DNA of 64,000 nt, taken from NCBI RefSeq assembly GCF_018881925.1, contig NZ_JACVPL010000001.1:62001-126000 (forward strand), written 5' to 3'. Below, piece by piece: positions 48,262 through 57,763 of the stretch (its first letter is position 1; each line of letters opens with the position of its first letter). The notes beneath the pieces were generated by a model. That model searched no databases, was not told the origin of the DNA, and was given only the letters and a program-made list of their open reading frames with translations. The translations under genes and the position numbers were made by a program. The stretch comes from Polynucleobacter sp. Latsch14-2 (lineage in GTDB: Bacteria; Pseudomonadota; Gammaproteobacteria; Burkholderiales; Burkholderiaceae).

Positions 48262-49038
48262 TTAAATTTTGACGAAACGGCGCACGATCCAAAAGTAAAG
48301 TGGATAAGGTAGGATTCTGAGTAGTTTTAAGAATCCTGAAAACCTTTTTGGGAAGTGAATATCAAATTCACCATCTTTGATGCCTTGCAATATCTCTTTA
48401 GCTGCCTGTTCAGGAGTCATTAGGGCTGGCATTTCAAAATCATTCTGCGCAGTAGCTTCAGTTGCGACAAAGCCCGGGGAAATCATATGGACGCTTACAC
48501 CCTGAGGAAGTAGGTCGTAATATAGGGTTTCACAGAAGTTGATAATCCCAGCCTTGCTTGGTCCATAGGCTAGTGCTTTGGGAAGGCCACTGTAACCGGC
48601 TACGCTCCCCACAATGGCAATATGACCTTCATGTTTTTTTAGCATTGCAGGTAAGACTGCGGCGACCGCTCGCATAGGACCCAGTAGATTGGTGTTAATA
48701 GTCTTCTCAACGAGCGTCATATCAAGCTCGTTTGCTCGCATAGGTGCATACATGCCGGAAACAAATAGCAGTAGGTCTAGCTTACCCCAGCACTCCAAAA
48801 TCTGTTGATGGGCTTGAGTGATTTGAGATGCATTGGTGACATCAACGGGCAGTGTTAATACTCGCTCTCCAGGTGCGTTATTAGCCAATTGTTTTAATTG
48901 CTCGGCGCGTCTACCAGAGATGGCAACTTTGGCCCCTGCGGCAAAAAGGGCTGTTGCGCAGGCTTGGCCGATACCACTGGATGCGCCGATGACCCAAACG
49001 CACTTTCCAGAAAAATGATGTATTCCTTTTTGCTTCAT
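48262..49038 (-). CDS. SDR family oxidoreductase
   Basis: A classical short-chain dehydrogenase: ASSGIGQACATALF (NAD(P) glycine motif near residue 20), SGMYAP in place of NNAG, the catalytic Ser in VGSVAGYSG, and YGPSK (Tyr-x3-Lys). The C-terminal LKLLRILPYPLYFWIVRRF is hydrophobic and basic, suggesting membrane association and a lipid-like substrate. It is the last gene of a five-gene minus-strand operon with cyclopropane synthase. The exact substrate is unknown. Confidence 0.83.
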   Translation of the reverse strand: MKQKGIHHFSGKCVWVIGASSGIGQACATALFAAGAKVAISGRRAEQLKQLANNAPGERVLTLPVDVTNASQITQAHQQILECWGKLDLLLFVSGMYAPMRANELDMTLVEKTINTNLLGPMRAVAAVLPAMLKKHEGHIAIVGSVAGYSGLPKALAYGPSKAGIINFCETLYYDLLPQGVSVHMISPGFVATEATAQNDFEMPALMTPEQAAKEILQGIKDGEFDIHFPKRFSGFLKLLRILPYPLYFWIVRRFVKI

Positions 49039-50330
49039 GCGCTTAGTGCATCGCTAGATGTTGTAGTGATTTGATGGCTGAGTGTAAATTGCACGACATC
49101 AATATTACGTTCAGAAAATCCTGCGGCACAATACATTAAATAGAAATTCCAGAGGCGAATAAAGGCTTCATCAAACCCCAGTTGTGAAATTTCATGAAGT
49201 TTTTGGTTGAAGCTGTCTCGCCATAGACAAAGTGTTCTTGAGTAATCATGACCAAAAGCAAACTCCGTTTCAACATTAAGCCCAGCACGCTCTGCATAAG
49301 CCCTAAAGCTAGTCCGTGACGGCAACATCCCGCCAGGAAAAACATATTGTTGGATAAAGTCAGTGTTATGGCGATAGCGCTCAAATAACTCTTCAGCAAT
49401 CACAATTGTCTGGATGCAGGCTTTGCCCCCACGTTTAAGGCGCGCGGCAATCGTTTGAAAGTATTCAGCCCAATGTTTTTCACCAACAGCTTCAAACATT
49501 TCGATTGAGGCAATACCATCAAATTGCTCTTTGCTGTCACGGTAGTCTTGTAGCCGCACTTCAAATGTATTTTTGTAGGAGGTTTCTTGCTGAACTTTCT
49601 CTAGGCGGTGTTGGGCAAAAGATTGTTGTTCGGTTGACAGAGTCAAGCCGGTTACTGTGCTGCCTGCGCGCAAGGCTTCTTCCATAAAGCCACCCCAACC
49701 ACAGCCAATTTCTAAAAGATGATCACCGGGCTTGCTATGAATTGCTTGCAAGATACGGTTGATTTTGGCTCTTTGTGCGTCAGCAAGTGATTGCTGTGCG
49801 CCTTCGCAAAACCAGGCGCTTGAATAGCTCATGCTTGGATCTAGCCAAAGGGTGTAGAACGCATTACCTAAGTCATAGTGGGCGTGGATATTTTTACGGC
49901 TACCGGATTTGGAGTTATCCCTTAACCAATGCTTCAGGCGATAAATGAGGGAGCCATACCACTTGCCGTATATAGCTTTTTCTAAAATAGTTCTATTACG
50001 AATGGCTAGCTCGAGAATGGCTTTGAGGTCGGAAGTATTCCATTGACCGCGTATATAGCTTTCTGCAAAGCCAATATCACCATGAGAAAGTACTTGCTTA
50101 AATACTGACCAATCTAAAATATGAATTTCAGCGTGCAGGCTGTCTTGGTAATTGCCGAACTCTTTTAATTCCCCATTTGGTAGCGTCAGTCTTAAAAAGC
50201 CACTCTGTAATTTGGATAAGAGCTTAAGCAGAGTATCGGCACTTAGATTGCGATCTTTAGATTGGCCCTTATGTATCTGCGTGCGCGAGAAACTTAATCT
50301 AGAGAGTAGGGTTTGGCCTGGACGGTTCAT
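49035..50330 (-). CDS. cfa: Cyclopropane-fatty-acyl-phospholipid synthase family methyltransferase
   Basis: A 431-aa SAM-dependent enzyme that modifies unsaturated acyl chains of membrane phospholipids. The SAM-binding [17 protein letters not shown], the preceding [25 protein letters not shown] (core [14 protein letters not shown]), and [18 protein letters not shown] are the Cfa signatures. Its N-terminal domain is the usual lipid-binding segment. It overlaps the SDR and DUF1365 genes by 4 bp each. The product could be a cyclopropane or a related methyl-branched or furan-type fatty acid made with its neighbours. Confidence 0.9.
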   Translation of the reverse strand: MNRPGQTLLSRLSFSRTQIHKGQSKDRNLSADTLLKLLSKLQSGFLRLTLPNGELKEFGNYQDSLHAEIHILDWSVFKQVLSHGDIGFAESYIRGQWNTSDLKAILELAIRNRTILEKAIYGKWYGSLIYRLKHWLRDNSKSGSRKNIHAHYDLGNAFYTLWLDPSMSYSSAWFCEGAQQSLADAQRAKINRILQAIHSKPGDHLLEIGCGWGGFMEEALRAGSTVTGLTLSTEQQSFAQHRLEKVQQETSYKNTFEVRLQDYRDSKEQFDGIASIEMFEAVGEKHWAEYFQTIAARLKRGGKACIQTIVIAEELFERYRHNTDFIQQYVFPGGMLPSRTSFRAYAERAGLNVETEFAFGHDYSRTLCLWRDSFNQKLHEISQLGFDEAFIRLWNFYLMYCAAGFSERNIDVVQFTLSHQITTTSSDALSA

Positions 50331-51112
50331 CTGCTGACTTCAAATTCTGGTGGTTTTGGTTTCGGATGAAAGGGCACGCCTTTTGACCATAATTTCAAGG
50401 CTTGCCAGTGGATGCGAAATATCACGCCCAAGCTCATTAGTGGATAGCGTAGAAAAGCGAGATATAAAGTTGATTGAGCAAGTGCTTGGCTAAGTCCACT
50501 AATACTGGTATTAATGAGTGGTGTGCCATCTTCATGTAATTCAATGCGACAGACCGAATGGCGCTTAGAGGCGCTGTCTTGGGGAAACAAAAAGCGGAAA
50601 TGGTATTCACCACGAACCTCGCAGAATGGTGAAACATGAAAAACTTTTTTACTGCTCAAGGTTTCTCCTGATATCAGAACTTCACCCGATTCCTTGTGAA
50701 GCAGGTAACAATGGCGCTCCCCAAAGGTGTTGTTGACCTCTGCCAATACTGCCTGTACTTGACCGTTTGCGCGTGTACATATCCAAAAGCTGACTGGGTT
50801 AAATACATAGCCCAAGACTCTTGGGAAGGTTTGTAACCAAATTTCACCATCAACATTAGGAATCTGATTTTCATGCAGAATATTTTCAATCCAGGCCAGA
50901 CTATCTGCCTCGCCTACGCCATGATCTCGATCAAAAAAAGCAAATAATCGAGATGAGTTATCTCCTAAGCCATGTTGACTGAGTAAGTTGACCTGCTGCT
51001 TTCGGCTTCGCATTGGAATGGAGATGGTAAAAACACCATAACCAAAAGCATTCTTAGCCGGGCGCAAACGACGATGTTTTACTAGTCCAAAGTTGATCGT
51101 CGGCTGATTCAT
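50327..51112 (-). CDS. DUF1365 family protein
   Basis: A 261-aa protein with the DUF1365 signatures [18 protein letters not shown] near the N-terminus, [29 protein letters not shown] and [17 protein letters not shown]. The family is regularly found next to an FAD-dependent amine-oxidase-like protein and Cfa, as here. Its biochemical role is not established; a lipid-modifying or lipid-binding part in the same pathway is likely. It ends 4 bp into cfa and starts directly before the FAD gene's stop. Confidence 0.87.
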   Translation of the reverse strand: MNQPTINFGLVKHRRLRPAKNAFGYGVFTISIPMRSRKQQVNLLSQHGLGDNSSRLFAFFDRDHGVGEADSLAWIENILHENQIPNVDGEIWLQTFPRVLGYVFNPVSFWICTRANGQVQAVLAEVNNTFGERHCYLLHKESGEVLISGETLSSKKVFHVSPFCEVRGEYHFRFLFPQDSASKRHSVCRIELHEDGTPLINTSISGLSQALAQSTLYLAFLRYPLMSLGVIFRIHWQALKLWSKGVPFHPKPKPPEFEVSR

Positions 51113-52501
51113 CTACTGGGTGTCTTGTAATGGATTAATTTTGATTCGGCCACGAATGTTTTCTATCAAATCGGCTGCTACAAGCTCGCCTGATCTGAGT
51201 CCATCTTCATGAAAGCCAAAACCAGTCCAGGCCCCGCAGTACCAAATGGAAGATAGGCCTTGTATCAGTGGCAATGCTTTTTGTGCCTGAATCGCTTGCA
51301 TATCAAAGACAGGATGAGAGTAATGAATCTCAGCATGAACTAATTTAGGGTCTGGCTCAGTCGATGGATTTAGACTCACGATAATATGAGTATCCATTAA
51401 TGCGCTGGGCAATGGCTGTAGGCGATTAATCAGATAGTTCACGCTAACATGTTGCTTTGATGTGGGCAATGTTCCAGATTTAGCGGTGTAATTCCACGCC
51501 GCCCAGCAGCGTTTATTTTCCGGCAGAAAGCGTTCATCGGTGTGCAGAATAGCGCGATTTTTTTGATATGGAATCGCTGCGAGGATATTCCGTGCTTCCT
51601 GATTTAGGCCATGAACTAATTCCAGGCTTTGATCACTGTGACAGGCCATGATGACTTCATCAAACCACCTTGAGCCAGCGGGGGTAATCACCTCAACCTG
51701 AGCTTGTTCATCGGTGCTAGCGTTTACACGCAGTACTGCTTCACGTACAAATTTGACATGCCGCTTAGTGAGAGTGGAGACTAGCCGCTGCACGTATTCA
51801 CGCGAGCCACCCTGTACGGTTAACCACTGAGGTCTATTTTGGATTTGTAAAAGGCCATGATTGTGACAAAAGCGCACCATAGTTTGAATTGGAAACTCCA
51901 GCATTTGCTCAATAGAGCATGACCAGATGGCGCCAATCATTGGCAGGAAATAGTTTTCTCTAAAGCTTTGGCTAAAGCGATTACGATCCAGAAAATCAGC
52001 GATGCACTCATCTGGCTCTGAGAATTCATGACCAGATGCCATTTGTTTTTGAGCTAGATTGGTCGCTAGGCGATTAAAACGGAGGATGTCAAATACCATC
52101 CGCCAGAAAGATGGCGACAATAAATTTGATCTCTGCCCAAATAATGAGTTGATGTCATTCCCCGCCCACTCAATCTTTCGATGTTGTTTAGACTTTTTGT
52201 TGGAATCAATAGACACAGAAAAAGACATTTCTGATGGTGCAATTGGGGCTTGAATTTCTTCAAAAAGACGTAGTAGGCGAGGATAGGTTTTACGATTAAA
52301 AACCAAGAAGCCGGTATCGATGCCATGGGTGATTGTGCCTTCCGATGTATCTAGGCAGAAGTCTACAGTATTGCTGTGGCCGCCAATATGGTCGCCGCCC
52401 TCATAGATTGTGACCTCTAAGTTTGAATCGTGTCTTAAGGCATAGGCACAGCCTAATCCAGAAATACCCGCCCCAACAATGGCAATTTGCTTTTTACTCA
52501 C
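51113..52501 (-). CDS. FAD-dependent oxidoreductase (amine oxidase-like)
   Basis: A 462-aa flavoprotein with an N-terminal dinucleotide-binding motif IAIVGAGISGLGCAYAL and the following GGHSNTVD block, plus the C-terminal FAD motif in WYCGAWTGFGFHEDGLRSG. It belongs to the NAD(P)-binding amine-oxidase-like group that pairs with DUF1365 and Cfa. The start is GTG, sharing one base with the GPx stop. The likely substrate is a membrane lipid acyl chain, by association. Confidence 0.87.
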   Translation of the reverse strand: MSKKQIAIVGAGISGLGCAYALRHDSNLEVTIYEGGDHIGGHSNTVDFCLDTSEGTITHGIDTGFLVFNRKTYPRLLRLFEEIQAPIAPSEMSFSVSIDSNKKSKQHRKIEWAGNDINSLFGQRSNLLSPSFWRMVFDILRFNRLATNLAQKQMASGHEFSEPDECIADFLDRNRFSQSFRENYFLPMIGAIWSCSIEQMLEFPIQTMVRFCHNHGLLQIQNRPQWLTVQGGSREYVQRLVSTLTKRHVKFVREAVLRVNASTDEQAQVEVITPAGSRWFDEVIMACHSDQSLELVHGLNQEARNILAAIPYQKNRAILHTDERFLPENKRCWAAWNYTAKSGTLPTSKQHVSVNYLINRLQPLPSALMDTHIIVSLNPSTEPDPKLVHAEIHYSHPVFDMQAIQAQKALPLIQGLSSIWYCGAWTGFGFHEDGLRSGELVAADLIENIRGRIKINPLQDTQ

Positions 52502-53070
52502 TAGTTTTTTTCCGCTAAGAGTTTTTCGATTTCACTGGTGATGCTATTACTCGTTGGCTTTGTAATGCTGCCATAAGAATCGACAACGTTACCGCTGCGA
52601 TCAATTAAGTATTTGTAGAAATTCCATTTTGGAGTTATGCCTGTTTTGGCTATCAACATTTTGAAGAAGGGATTAGCCTTGCTTCCAGTGACTGAGCTTT
52701 TGGCAAACATGGGGAATTTCACGTCATAAGTATTTGCGCAAAAGTCTGCAATTTCTTTGTTGCTACCAGGCTCTTGCTGGCCAAAATCGTTAGAGGGAAA
52801 GCCAAGGACAACTAGACCTTGGTCTTTGTATTTGGCATAAATTTTTTCGAGACCCTCATACTGACCAGTAAATCCACAAAAACTAGCCGTATTTACGACC
52901 AAAATTACTTTCCCTTGGTACTGACAAAGGTTTTGTGGGACCTCGTCCTGAAGACGAGCAAAGGTGTGAGAAAGCAGGGGGCTGCAAGTAGTAGGCGCGG
53001 CTTGAACCAACCCAATAGTGGGTATACACAACATTAAGGCAAAAATCCAAGAAGCTAGCAGTCGACCCAT
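52501..53070 (-). CDS. Glutathione peroxidase-like protein, exported
   Basis: A thiol peroxidase of the GPx family. The peroxidatic Cys65 is in NTASFCGFTGQYEGLE, Gln/Trp of the active site are in LGFPSNDFGQQEPGS and KWNFYKYLI. It carries an N-terminal signal-like segment (WIFALMLCIPTIGLVQAA), so it probably acts in the periplasm, possibly on lipid peroxides. First gene of the five-gene operon with the FAD, DUF1365, Cfa and SDR genes, which supports a membrane-oxidation defence role. An AAGGTG site precedes the ATG. Confidence 0.88.
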   Translation of the reverse strand: MGRLLASWIFALMLCIPTIGLVQAAPTTCSPLLSHTFARLQDEVPQNLCQYQGKVILVVNTASFCGFTGQYEGLEKIYAKYKDQGLVVLGFPSNDFGQQEPGSNKEIADFCANTYDVKFPMFAKSSVTGSKANPFFKMLIAKTGITPKWNFYKYLIDRSGNVVDSYGSITKPTSNSITSEIEKLLAEKN

Positions 53071-53161
53071 ATGGCACCTTCAGATAGGGTGGTTAGCCTT
53101 TAAGTCTAAGTCATTCTGGCTAATATTGTTGGGCATCACCTAATGCCATTAATATTGAGCT

Positions 53162-53650
53162 ATGAGCCCTTTACCGCTACCTTCTTTTGAGTCCAAAGTG
53201 TGTGCCCCCGTCAACTTGCAAGACGCTATTGCCAAGTTGCCAAGGCCTTTGGTGTTTACCAATGGTGTGTTCGATATTCTTCATCGAGGGCATGCCAGTT
53301 ATTTGGCGCAAGCACGCGAGTTGGGTGCAAGTTTGGTGGTGGGCGTCAACTCAGATGCCTCTGTGAGGATGCTTGGCAAGGGTGATGACAGGCCTATTAA
53401 TTCAGAGGCTGATCGTCAGGCTCTCTTGGCTGCTTTGGCTAGTGTAGATATGGTGGTGCTTTTCACTGAGCAGACTCCAGTCCAGCTCATTGAGCAGATT
53501 CATCCGGACATTTACGTCAAGGGCGGTGACTATGAAATTGATGCTCTAGAAGAAACGCGCGTAGTTAAGACTTGGGGCGGAAAAGCGGTTGCCATTCCTT
53601 TTGTTTATGAGCGCTCTACGACAACTTTGCTAGGAAAAATTCGCTCCTAG
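53162..53650 (+). CDS. rfaE2: Heptose-1-phosphate adenylyltransferase (stand-alone RfaE2/HldE C-part)
   Basis: A 162-aa cytidylyltransferase-fold enzyme that makes ADP-heptose for LPS inner core. VFTNGVFDILHRGHASYL holds the nucleotide-binding HxGH variant (here HRGH), GVNSDASVRMLGKG follows, and the C-terminal ERSTTTLLGKIR matches the ISxT-like motif. In E. coli this is fused to the RfaE1 kinase; here it is separate and the kinase must lie elsewhere. It is divergent from the GPx operon across a 91-bp gap. Confidence 0.92.
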   Translation: MSPLPLPSFESKVCAPVNLQDAIAKLPRPLVFTNGVFDILHRGHASYLAQARELGASLVVGVNSDASVRMLGKGDDRPINSEADRQALLAALASVDMVVLFTEQTPVQLIEQIHPDIYVKGGDYEIDALEETRVVKTWGGKAVAIPFVYERSTTTLLGKIRS

Positions 53651-53674
53651 TGAAAGTGGATTTCATGGTTGGTA

Positions 53675-54490
53675 TTAGTTTTGCTTTTTGATAAGCCAGG
53701 CCCAAATACCGCGTAGCACCAAGCCCTCGAGCGGCTCAATTGGTGGTAGGTTCAGATTAGAGAGTTTGCCAATCTCAGCAGTTATAGTTTTAGCATTACC
53801 ACCATCAAGCCAAATTCTTTCTATCGGATGATGCATTTCTCTAGCTAATTGTGTCGCATAAATAATTGCGCCAATCTGTGCTGCGTCGCAGCCACTGATA
53901 ATTGCGCTGTTCGTCGATATCCCAAAGCCAGAGTGGTCTGCCGATCGAATTGCTAGAGGAAGTTGCGCAGTATTACTCTGTAAACTTTCTTGCATCAGAC
54001 TTAGTCCTGGCAGAATCCAGCCACCATAGTGGACGCCATTTGCCCCAAGTAGATCAATGGTTGTAGCGGTGCCAGCATTAATGATTAAAGCATTAGTATT
54101 GGATAAAATGCGTGCGCCAATTAAGGCTGCCCAGCGATCTGCCCCGAGCTTGACTGAGTCTTCATACAGCGTCCGCATGCCATCGTAGTGACTATCGCCT
54201 TTTAGCTGCTGCCATTCAATATCGCTCCATTGTGGAAACAGTGATTTGAGGTTTTCAATTGCAGCCTCGCCAGCAACGCAGCTAAATCCAATCGCATCTG
54301 GTTTAGGCATTGTCTTGGCAATGTAATCAGCAAGCTCTGCGCGGTGCTCTGGTGAATGCAAAGACTTACTGCTGATTGATCCGGAATAAGTCCACAATTT
54401 TTTATTTCGATCTGAGGGATTTTGAGTAGATTCGACAGCAGCCCATTTCAGCCTTGTGTTCCCAACATCAAACAATAAATATAGACTCAT
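53675..54490 (-). CDS. coaX: Type III pantothenate kinase
   Basis: CoaX phosphorylates pantothenate in the first step of coenzyme A synthesis. The N-terminal LLFDVGNTRLKWA (phosphate loop) and the GADRWAALIGA and NAGTATTIDLL motifs are family signatures, with GGWILPGLSLM following. At 271 aa it is a normal type III enzyme, which is not feedback inhibited by CoA in known cases. It overlaps birA by 4 bp, a common pairing. Confidence 0.94.
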   Translation of the reverse strand: MSLYLLFDVGNTRLKWAAVESTQNPSDRNKKLWTYSGSISSKSLHSPEHRAELADYIAKTMPKPDAIGFSCVAGEAAIENLKSLFPQWSDIEWQQLKGDSHYDGMRTLYEDSVKLGADRWAALIGARILSNTNALIINAGTATTIDLLGANGVHYGGWILPGLSLMQESLQSNTAQLPLAIRSADHSGFGISTNSAIISGCDAAQIGAIIYATQLAREMHHPIERIWLDGGNAKTITAEIGKLSNLNLPPIEPLEGLVLRGIWAWLIKKQN

Positions 54491-55287
54491 GATTTAGCTC
54501 GCAATGAAACATCGCCCGCATGAATAGCAACGGTTTTATTATCCTGCTGTAGTAGCAACGCACCCTTTGTATCTACCCCGTTTGCGATTCCAAAAATAGG
54601 CTCTTTACCTACTCCTGAAATGCACACTTCAGTTTTCTCAAATGCATCCCATTCCATCCATTGGTGTTGATACAAACCAAATCCTTTTTGATCAAAGTCT
54701 GGCAAATATTGCTCAAAAGACTCAATCAGTTTAAGCCAGAGAAATTCAGCGTCTGGAAGCCCTTTGGGGTTTGGTAGCAATTCATCCAGAGCAGCAACAG
54801 GAAATGCAGCCGTATTTTCTAGGTGCTTTTGAATAGCCGCAGCATTTCTGAGATTAATACCCACGCCAATAATCATCCAGGTAGGATCGCCAGGTTTTGT
54901 TTGGCCGCCCTCAATGAGGATTCCTCCTAATTTGGCGTTATTGAATAAAAGATCGTTGGGCCACTTGAGCCGTAAACCTTGCCCATGTAGGGTTGCTTTT
55001 TTAATATCGAGCGCATTAGCAATTCCATGAAGGACGGCTAAGCCCACCACTAGGCTCAGCCCAGAAAGCTCTGTGGCGGTCCTGCGGAATGGGTAGGCCA
55101 AGGAGAAGCAAAGAGAGTCTCCGGGGTTGGCAAGCCATATTCTGCCGGCCCTACCTTTGCCGGTAGTTTGCCGGTTCGCAATGCGAGCAATGGGATCGAT
55201 TAATTCGCCTGCACGCCAGCGGGCCAAAAGATCGTCATTGGTCGAATTAGTCTCAGCTACGCGTTCAAGGATGCAATTCTGGCTCAT
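54487..55287 (-). CDS. birA: Biotin-[acetyl-CoA-carboxylase] ligase
   Basis: BirA attaches biotin to the carrier protein of acetyl-CoA carboxylase. The biotinyl-AMP loop GKGRAGRIWLAN (near residue 43), LKWPNDLLFNNAKLGGILIE and the C-terminal SH3-like domain are visible. At 266 aa it lacks the N-terminal winged-helix repressor domain of E. coli BirA, so it is a mono-functional ligase. It precedes coaX with a 4-bp overlap. Confidence 0.93.
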   Translation of the reverse strand: MSQNCILERVAETNSTNDDLLARWRAGELIDPIARIANRQTTGKGRAGRIWLANPGDSLCFSLAYPFRRTATELSGLSLVVGLAVLHGIANALDIKKATLHGQGLRLKWPNDLLFNNAKLGGILIEGGQTKPGDPTWMIIGVGINLRNAAAIQKHLENTAAFPVAALDELLPNPKGLPDAEFLWLKLIESFEQYLPDFDQKGFGLYQHQWMEWDAFEKTEVCISGVGKEPIFGIANGVDTKGALLLQQDNKTVAIHAGDVSLRAKS

Positions 55288-55324
55288 TTAGCCATTGTAG
55301 AAAGGTCTGACCTAGAATTGTGGA

Positions 55325-56413
55325 ATGCACCAAGAAGATCATCGCCCCCGTAAGTTCATTTGGCCCCTACAGGCTATGCCTTTAGCTAGGGTTTCGAGTC
55401 TTGGCTATGCCCTATTAATTATTTATGTCAGCTTAAACCCCTTCGATTTCGACTTTACAAATGGCATTAGGGCTTGGGCTTGGTTGAGCGCCCCCTTGCC
55501 CCGTTTTATTACTTTATTTGACGTTTCTGTGAATATATTGGCCTATATTCCCCTAGGATTTTTGTTGGTTTTCGCCACTTACCCACGTTGGCGAAATTTT
55601 GTTGCACTAGGAATTGCACTCACATTTAGCGCTGCTTTGGCTTTCAGTGTGGAGACTTTGCAAACTTGGTTGCCAACCCGCATCCCAAGCCAAATGGATT
55701 GGTGGGCTAATGTATTGGGTGGTATTTTGGGCGGCCTACTTGCCATTCCTTTGGGCCCACAGTGGTTATCCGGTAGCGCTCTGCGCAAGCGTTTTGATGG
55801 TTGGTTTGGCTCGAATTGGCTTGCTTGCGCATTGTTTCTGCTGTTTCCTTGGTCTCAAATTTACCCACAAAGTTCATGGCTCGGCACAGGGGTTTGGGGC
55901 CATGCTATTTTTGGTTCTATTGATTGGGGTACAACGGTCATCAATCAAGTATTTCAAGAAACTATGATTACTGCGATCTGTTGGCTAGGCGTAGCCCTAT
56001 TACTTTCTACTGGCATGCGCACCAAAGCGCCACAATGGCGGATATTAAATACGTTGCTATTTATGACCGTTTTAATCAAAACACTATTTACCTCACTCCA
56101 ATTTGGCATTGAATTTAGTTTATTGTGGCTAACGGCTGGCGCAATTTGGGGTATGGCCATCGCTAGCGTGATTTTGCGTTGGGCTTTAAAACTCACGGCT
56201 AGCAAAAAATTTTGGATATCCATGCTGTGCTTGCTCATCGCTACCATTGCCATTAATTTTTTACCCGATAATCCTTACTTCATCTTAACTTTGAGGCATT
56301 GGTATCAGGGTAGGCTATTGCATTTTAATGAACTGATGCAGTGGGTTTCGGTGGCATGGTTGCCATTAGCCTTGGTTTGGGTAATTCGCAATAAGTTTGT
56401 CCCAAAACTTTAA
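55325..56413 (+). CDS. VanZ family integral membrane protein
   Basis: A 362-aa polytopic membrane protein with about nine hydrophobic segments. The N-terminal half carries the VanZ-like pattern SLGYALLIIYVSLNPFDF, FDVSVNILAYIPLGFLLVF and FSVETLQTWLPTRIPSQMDWWANVLGG (core PTRIPSQMDWWANVLGG). VanZ relatives affect glycopeptide tolerance in Gram-positives, but the role in Gram-negatives is unknown. It overlaps nothing but is followed closely by the ferredoxin-like gene, whose upstream in-frame extension runs into its 3' end. Confidence 0.85.
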   Translation: MHQEDHRPRKFIWPLQAMPLARVSSLGYALLIIYVSLNPFDFDFTNGIRAWAWLSAPLPRFITLFDVSVNILAYIPLGFLLVFATYPRWRNFVALGIALTFSAALAFSVETLQTWLPTRIPSQMDWWANVLGGILGGLLAIPLGPQWLSGSALRKRFDGWFGSNWLACALFLLFPWSQIYPQSSWLGTGVWGHAIFGSIDWGTTVINQVFQETMITAICWLGVALLLSTGMRTKAPQWRILNTLLFMTVLIKTLFTSLQFGIEFSLLWLTAGAIWGMAIASVILRWALKLTASKKFWISMLCLLIATIAINFLPDNPYFILTLRHWYQGRLLHFNELMQWVSVAWLPLALVWVIRNKFVPKL

Positions 56414-56432
56414 TATTAAGAGATCTATTTTT

Positions 56433-56741
56433 ATGAGCTTTCAACACCACCTATTTTTTTGTTTAAACCAGCGTAAGAATGGTGAGGATTGCTGCGATCA
56501 ACATAATGCTTTCGCTCTTTTTGAGTATGCAAAACATCGTGTAAAGGAGTTAGGTCTTGCCGGGTCTGGGAAAATTCGGGTAAATAAGGCGGGATGCCTG
56601 GACCGCTGTGCGGATGGACCTGTGATGGTGGTTTACCCAGCGGGGGTATGGTACACAATGGTAGATACTGAAGATGTCGAAGAAATTATTCAGTCCCACC
56701 TAATCCAAGGACATCTTGTTGAGCGTCTGCAGTTAGCTTAG
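56433..56741 (+). CDS. Thioredoxin-like (2Fe-2S) ferredoxin
   Basis: A 102-aa NuoE-like [2Fe-2S] protein. Cysteines are in FFCLNQRKNGEDCC near the N-terminus and KAGCLDRCADGP in the centre, the COG3411 pattern. The ATG at 56433 is preceded by an AAGAGA stretch; an in-frame ATG at 56397 would add 12 residues overlapping the VanZ gene and is less likely. The redox partner is unknown. It begins a run of five small same-strand genes leading to lipA, an iron-sulfur enzyme. Confidence 0.85.
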   Translation: MSFQHHLFFCLNQRKNGEDCCDQHNAFALFEYAKHRVKELGLAGSGKIRVNKAGCLDRCADGPVMVVYPAGVWYTMVDTEDVEEIIQSHLIQGHLVERLQLA

Positions 56742-56763
56742 TTGATTTCAGAAAGATAGTTAC

Positions 56764-57477
56764 ATGAATGGTCGTACAAAAGTAATTCATATCGCAGGGG
56801 TTGTTGGCCCAATCGAAGTGTCTATTGATTTTCCAGATGAATTAAAAAACGATCCACACTTTGCGGTGCGTGGACTTGCTTTGGTGGCTCATCCACATCC
56901 CTTGATGGGCGGCACAATGGATAACAAGGTTGCCCAAACCATGGCTAGAACTTTTAATCAACTAGGTTATGTGAGCGTTCGTCCCAATTTTCGCGGGGTT
57001 GGTGGGAGTGCTGGCGTGCATGATGATGGCGTTGGCGAGCTAGATGATTTGCTACATATTACCGACTGGATGCGCACCCCTTCAAGCTGGACAAGTTTTG
57101 AATTTACTCAAGCGCAATCTTGGTTGGGATCCTCGAATACTTTACCCCTGGTGGTTTCGGGATTTTCGTTTGGTAGTTTTGTTGGAAGTCATCTAGTTCA
57201 GAAACTCGCTGATTTAGGTCGACCTGCGGAGCGTTTGGTGATGATTGGTAGCGCTACAGGCAAGTGGGAATTGGCCCCTGTTCCTGCAGATACGATTTTG
57301 ATACATGGCGAGCTTGATGAAACCATTACTTTGGGTGCGGTATTGGATTGGGCGCGCCCACAAGAGTTAACAGTGCAAGTAGTTCCTGGTGCTGATCATT
57401 TCTTTCATCGCAGATTGCATTGCATCCGCAACATCATTACGGGCGCTTGGTTAGGCATGCCCGATCATCGGAGTTAG
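56764..57477 (+). CDS. Alpha/beta hydrolase
   Basis: A 237-aa alpha/beta-hydrolase-fold protein. The oxyanion region is ALVAHPHPLMGGTMDNKV, the nucleophile Ser lies in VSGFSFGSFVG, and Asp in HGELDETI and His in PGADHFFHRR finish the triad. The HPHPLMGGTMDNK motif marks the family of CocE/YtxM-like 'HPHP' hydrolases common in betaproteobacteria. Substrate unknown. It lies between a ferredoxin gene and ybeD with 9-22 bp gaps. Confidence 0.85.
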   Translation: MNGRTKVIHIAGVVGPIEVSIDFPDELKNDPHFAVRGLALVAHPHPLMGGTMDNKVAQTMARTFNQLGYVSVRPNFRGVGGSAGVHDDGVGELDDLLHITDWMRTPSSWTSFEFTQAQSWLGSSNTLPLVVSGFSFGSFVGSHLVQKLADLGRPAERLVMIGSATGKWELAPVPADTILIHGELDETITLGAVLDWARPQELTVQVVPGADHFFHRRLHCIRNIITGAWLGMPDHRS

Positions 57478-57486
57478 GTAGAAAAT

Positions 57487-57753
57487 ATGACAGAAGAAAA
57501 ATCCCTCATTGAGTACCCCTCTATTTTTCCTATCAAGGTAATGGGAAAAACTACGCCAGAGTATTTGCCGGCAGTCATACATATTGCCAAACAATTTGAT
57601 CCAATTTTTGATGAGAGCAAGGTTGAGCAAAGACCATCCAAAGATGGAAATTATCTTGGCATTACTTTGCCGATTAATGCTACTAGTCGTGAGCAGTTAG
57701 ATGAGTTGTATAGAACACTGTCGACACATCCGCTCGTTAGTATGGTTCTTTGA
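57487..57753 (+). CDS. ybeD: YbeD/DUF493 family protein
   Basis: An 88-aa protein with the DUF493 pattern SIFPIKVMGK at the N-terminus and LYRTLSTHPLVSMVL at the C-terminus, an ACT-like small domain. In E. coli ybeD also lies just upstream of lipB, and the same order holds here (ybeD-lipB-lipA), supporting the call. A regulatory role in lipoylation has been suggested only from context. Confidence 0.88.
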   Translation: MTEEKSLIEYPSIFPIKVMGKTTPEYLPAVIHIAKQFDPIFDESKVEQRPSKDGNYLGITLPINATSREQLDELYRTLSTHPLVSMVL

Positions 57754-57763
57754 TATTTAGCTA

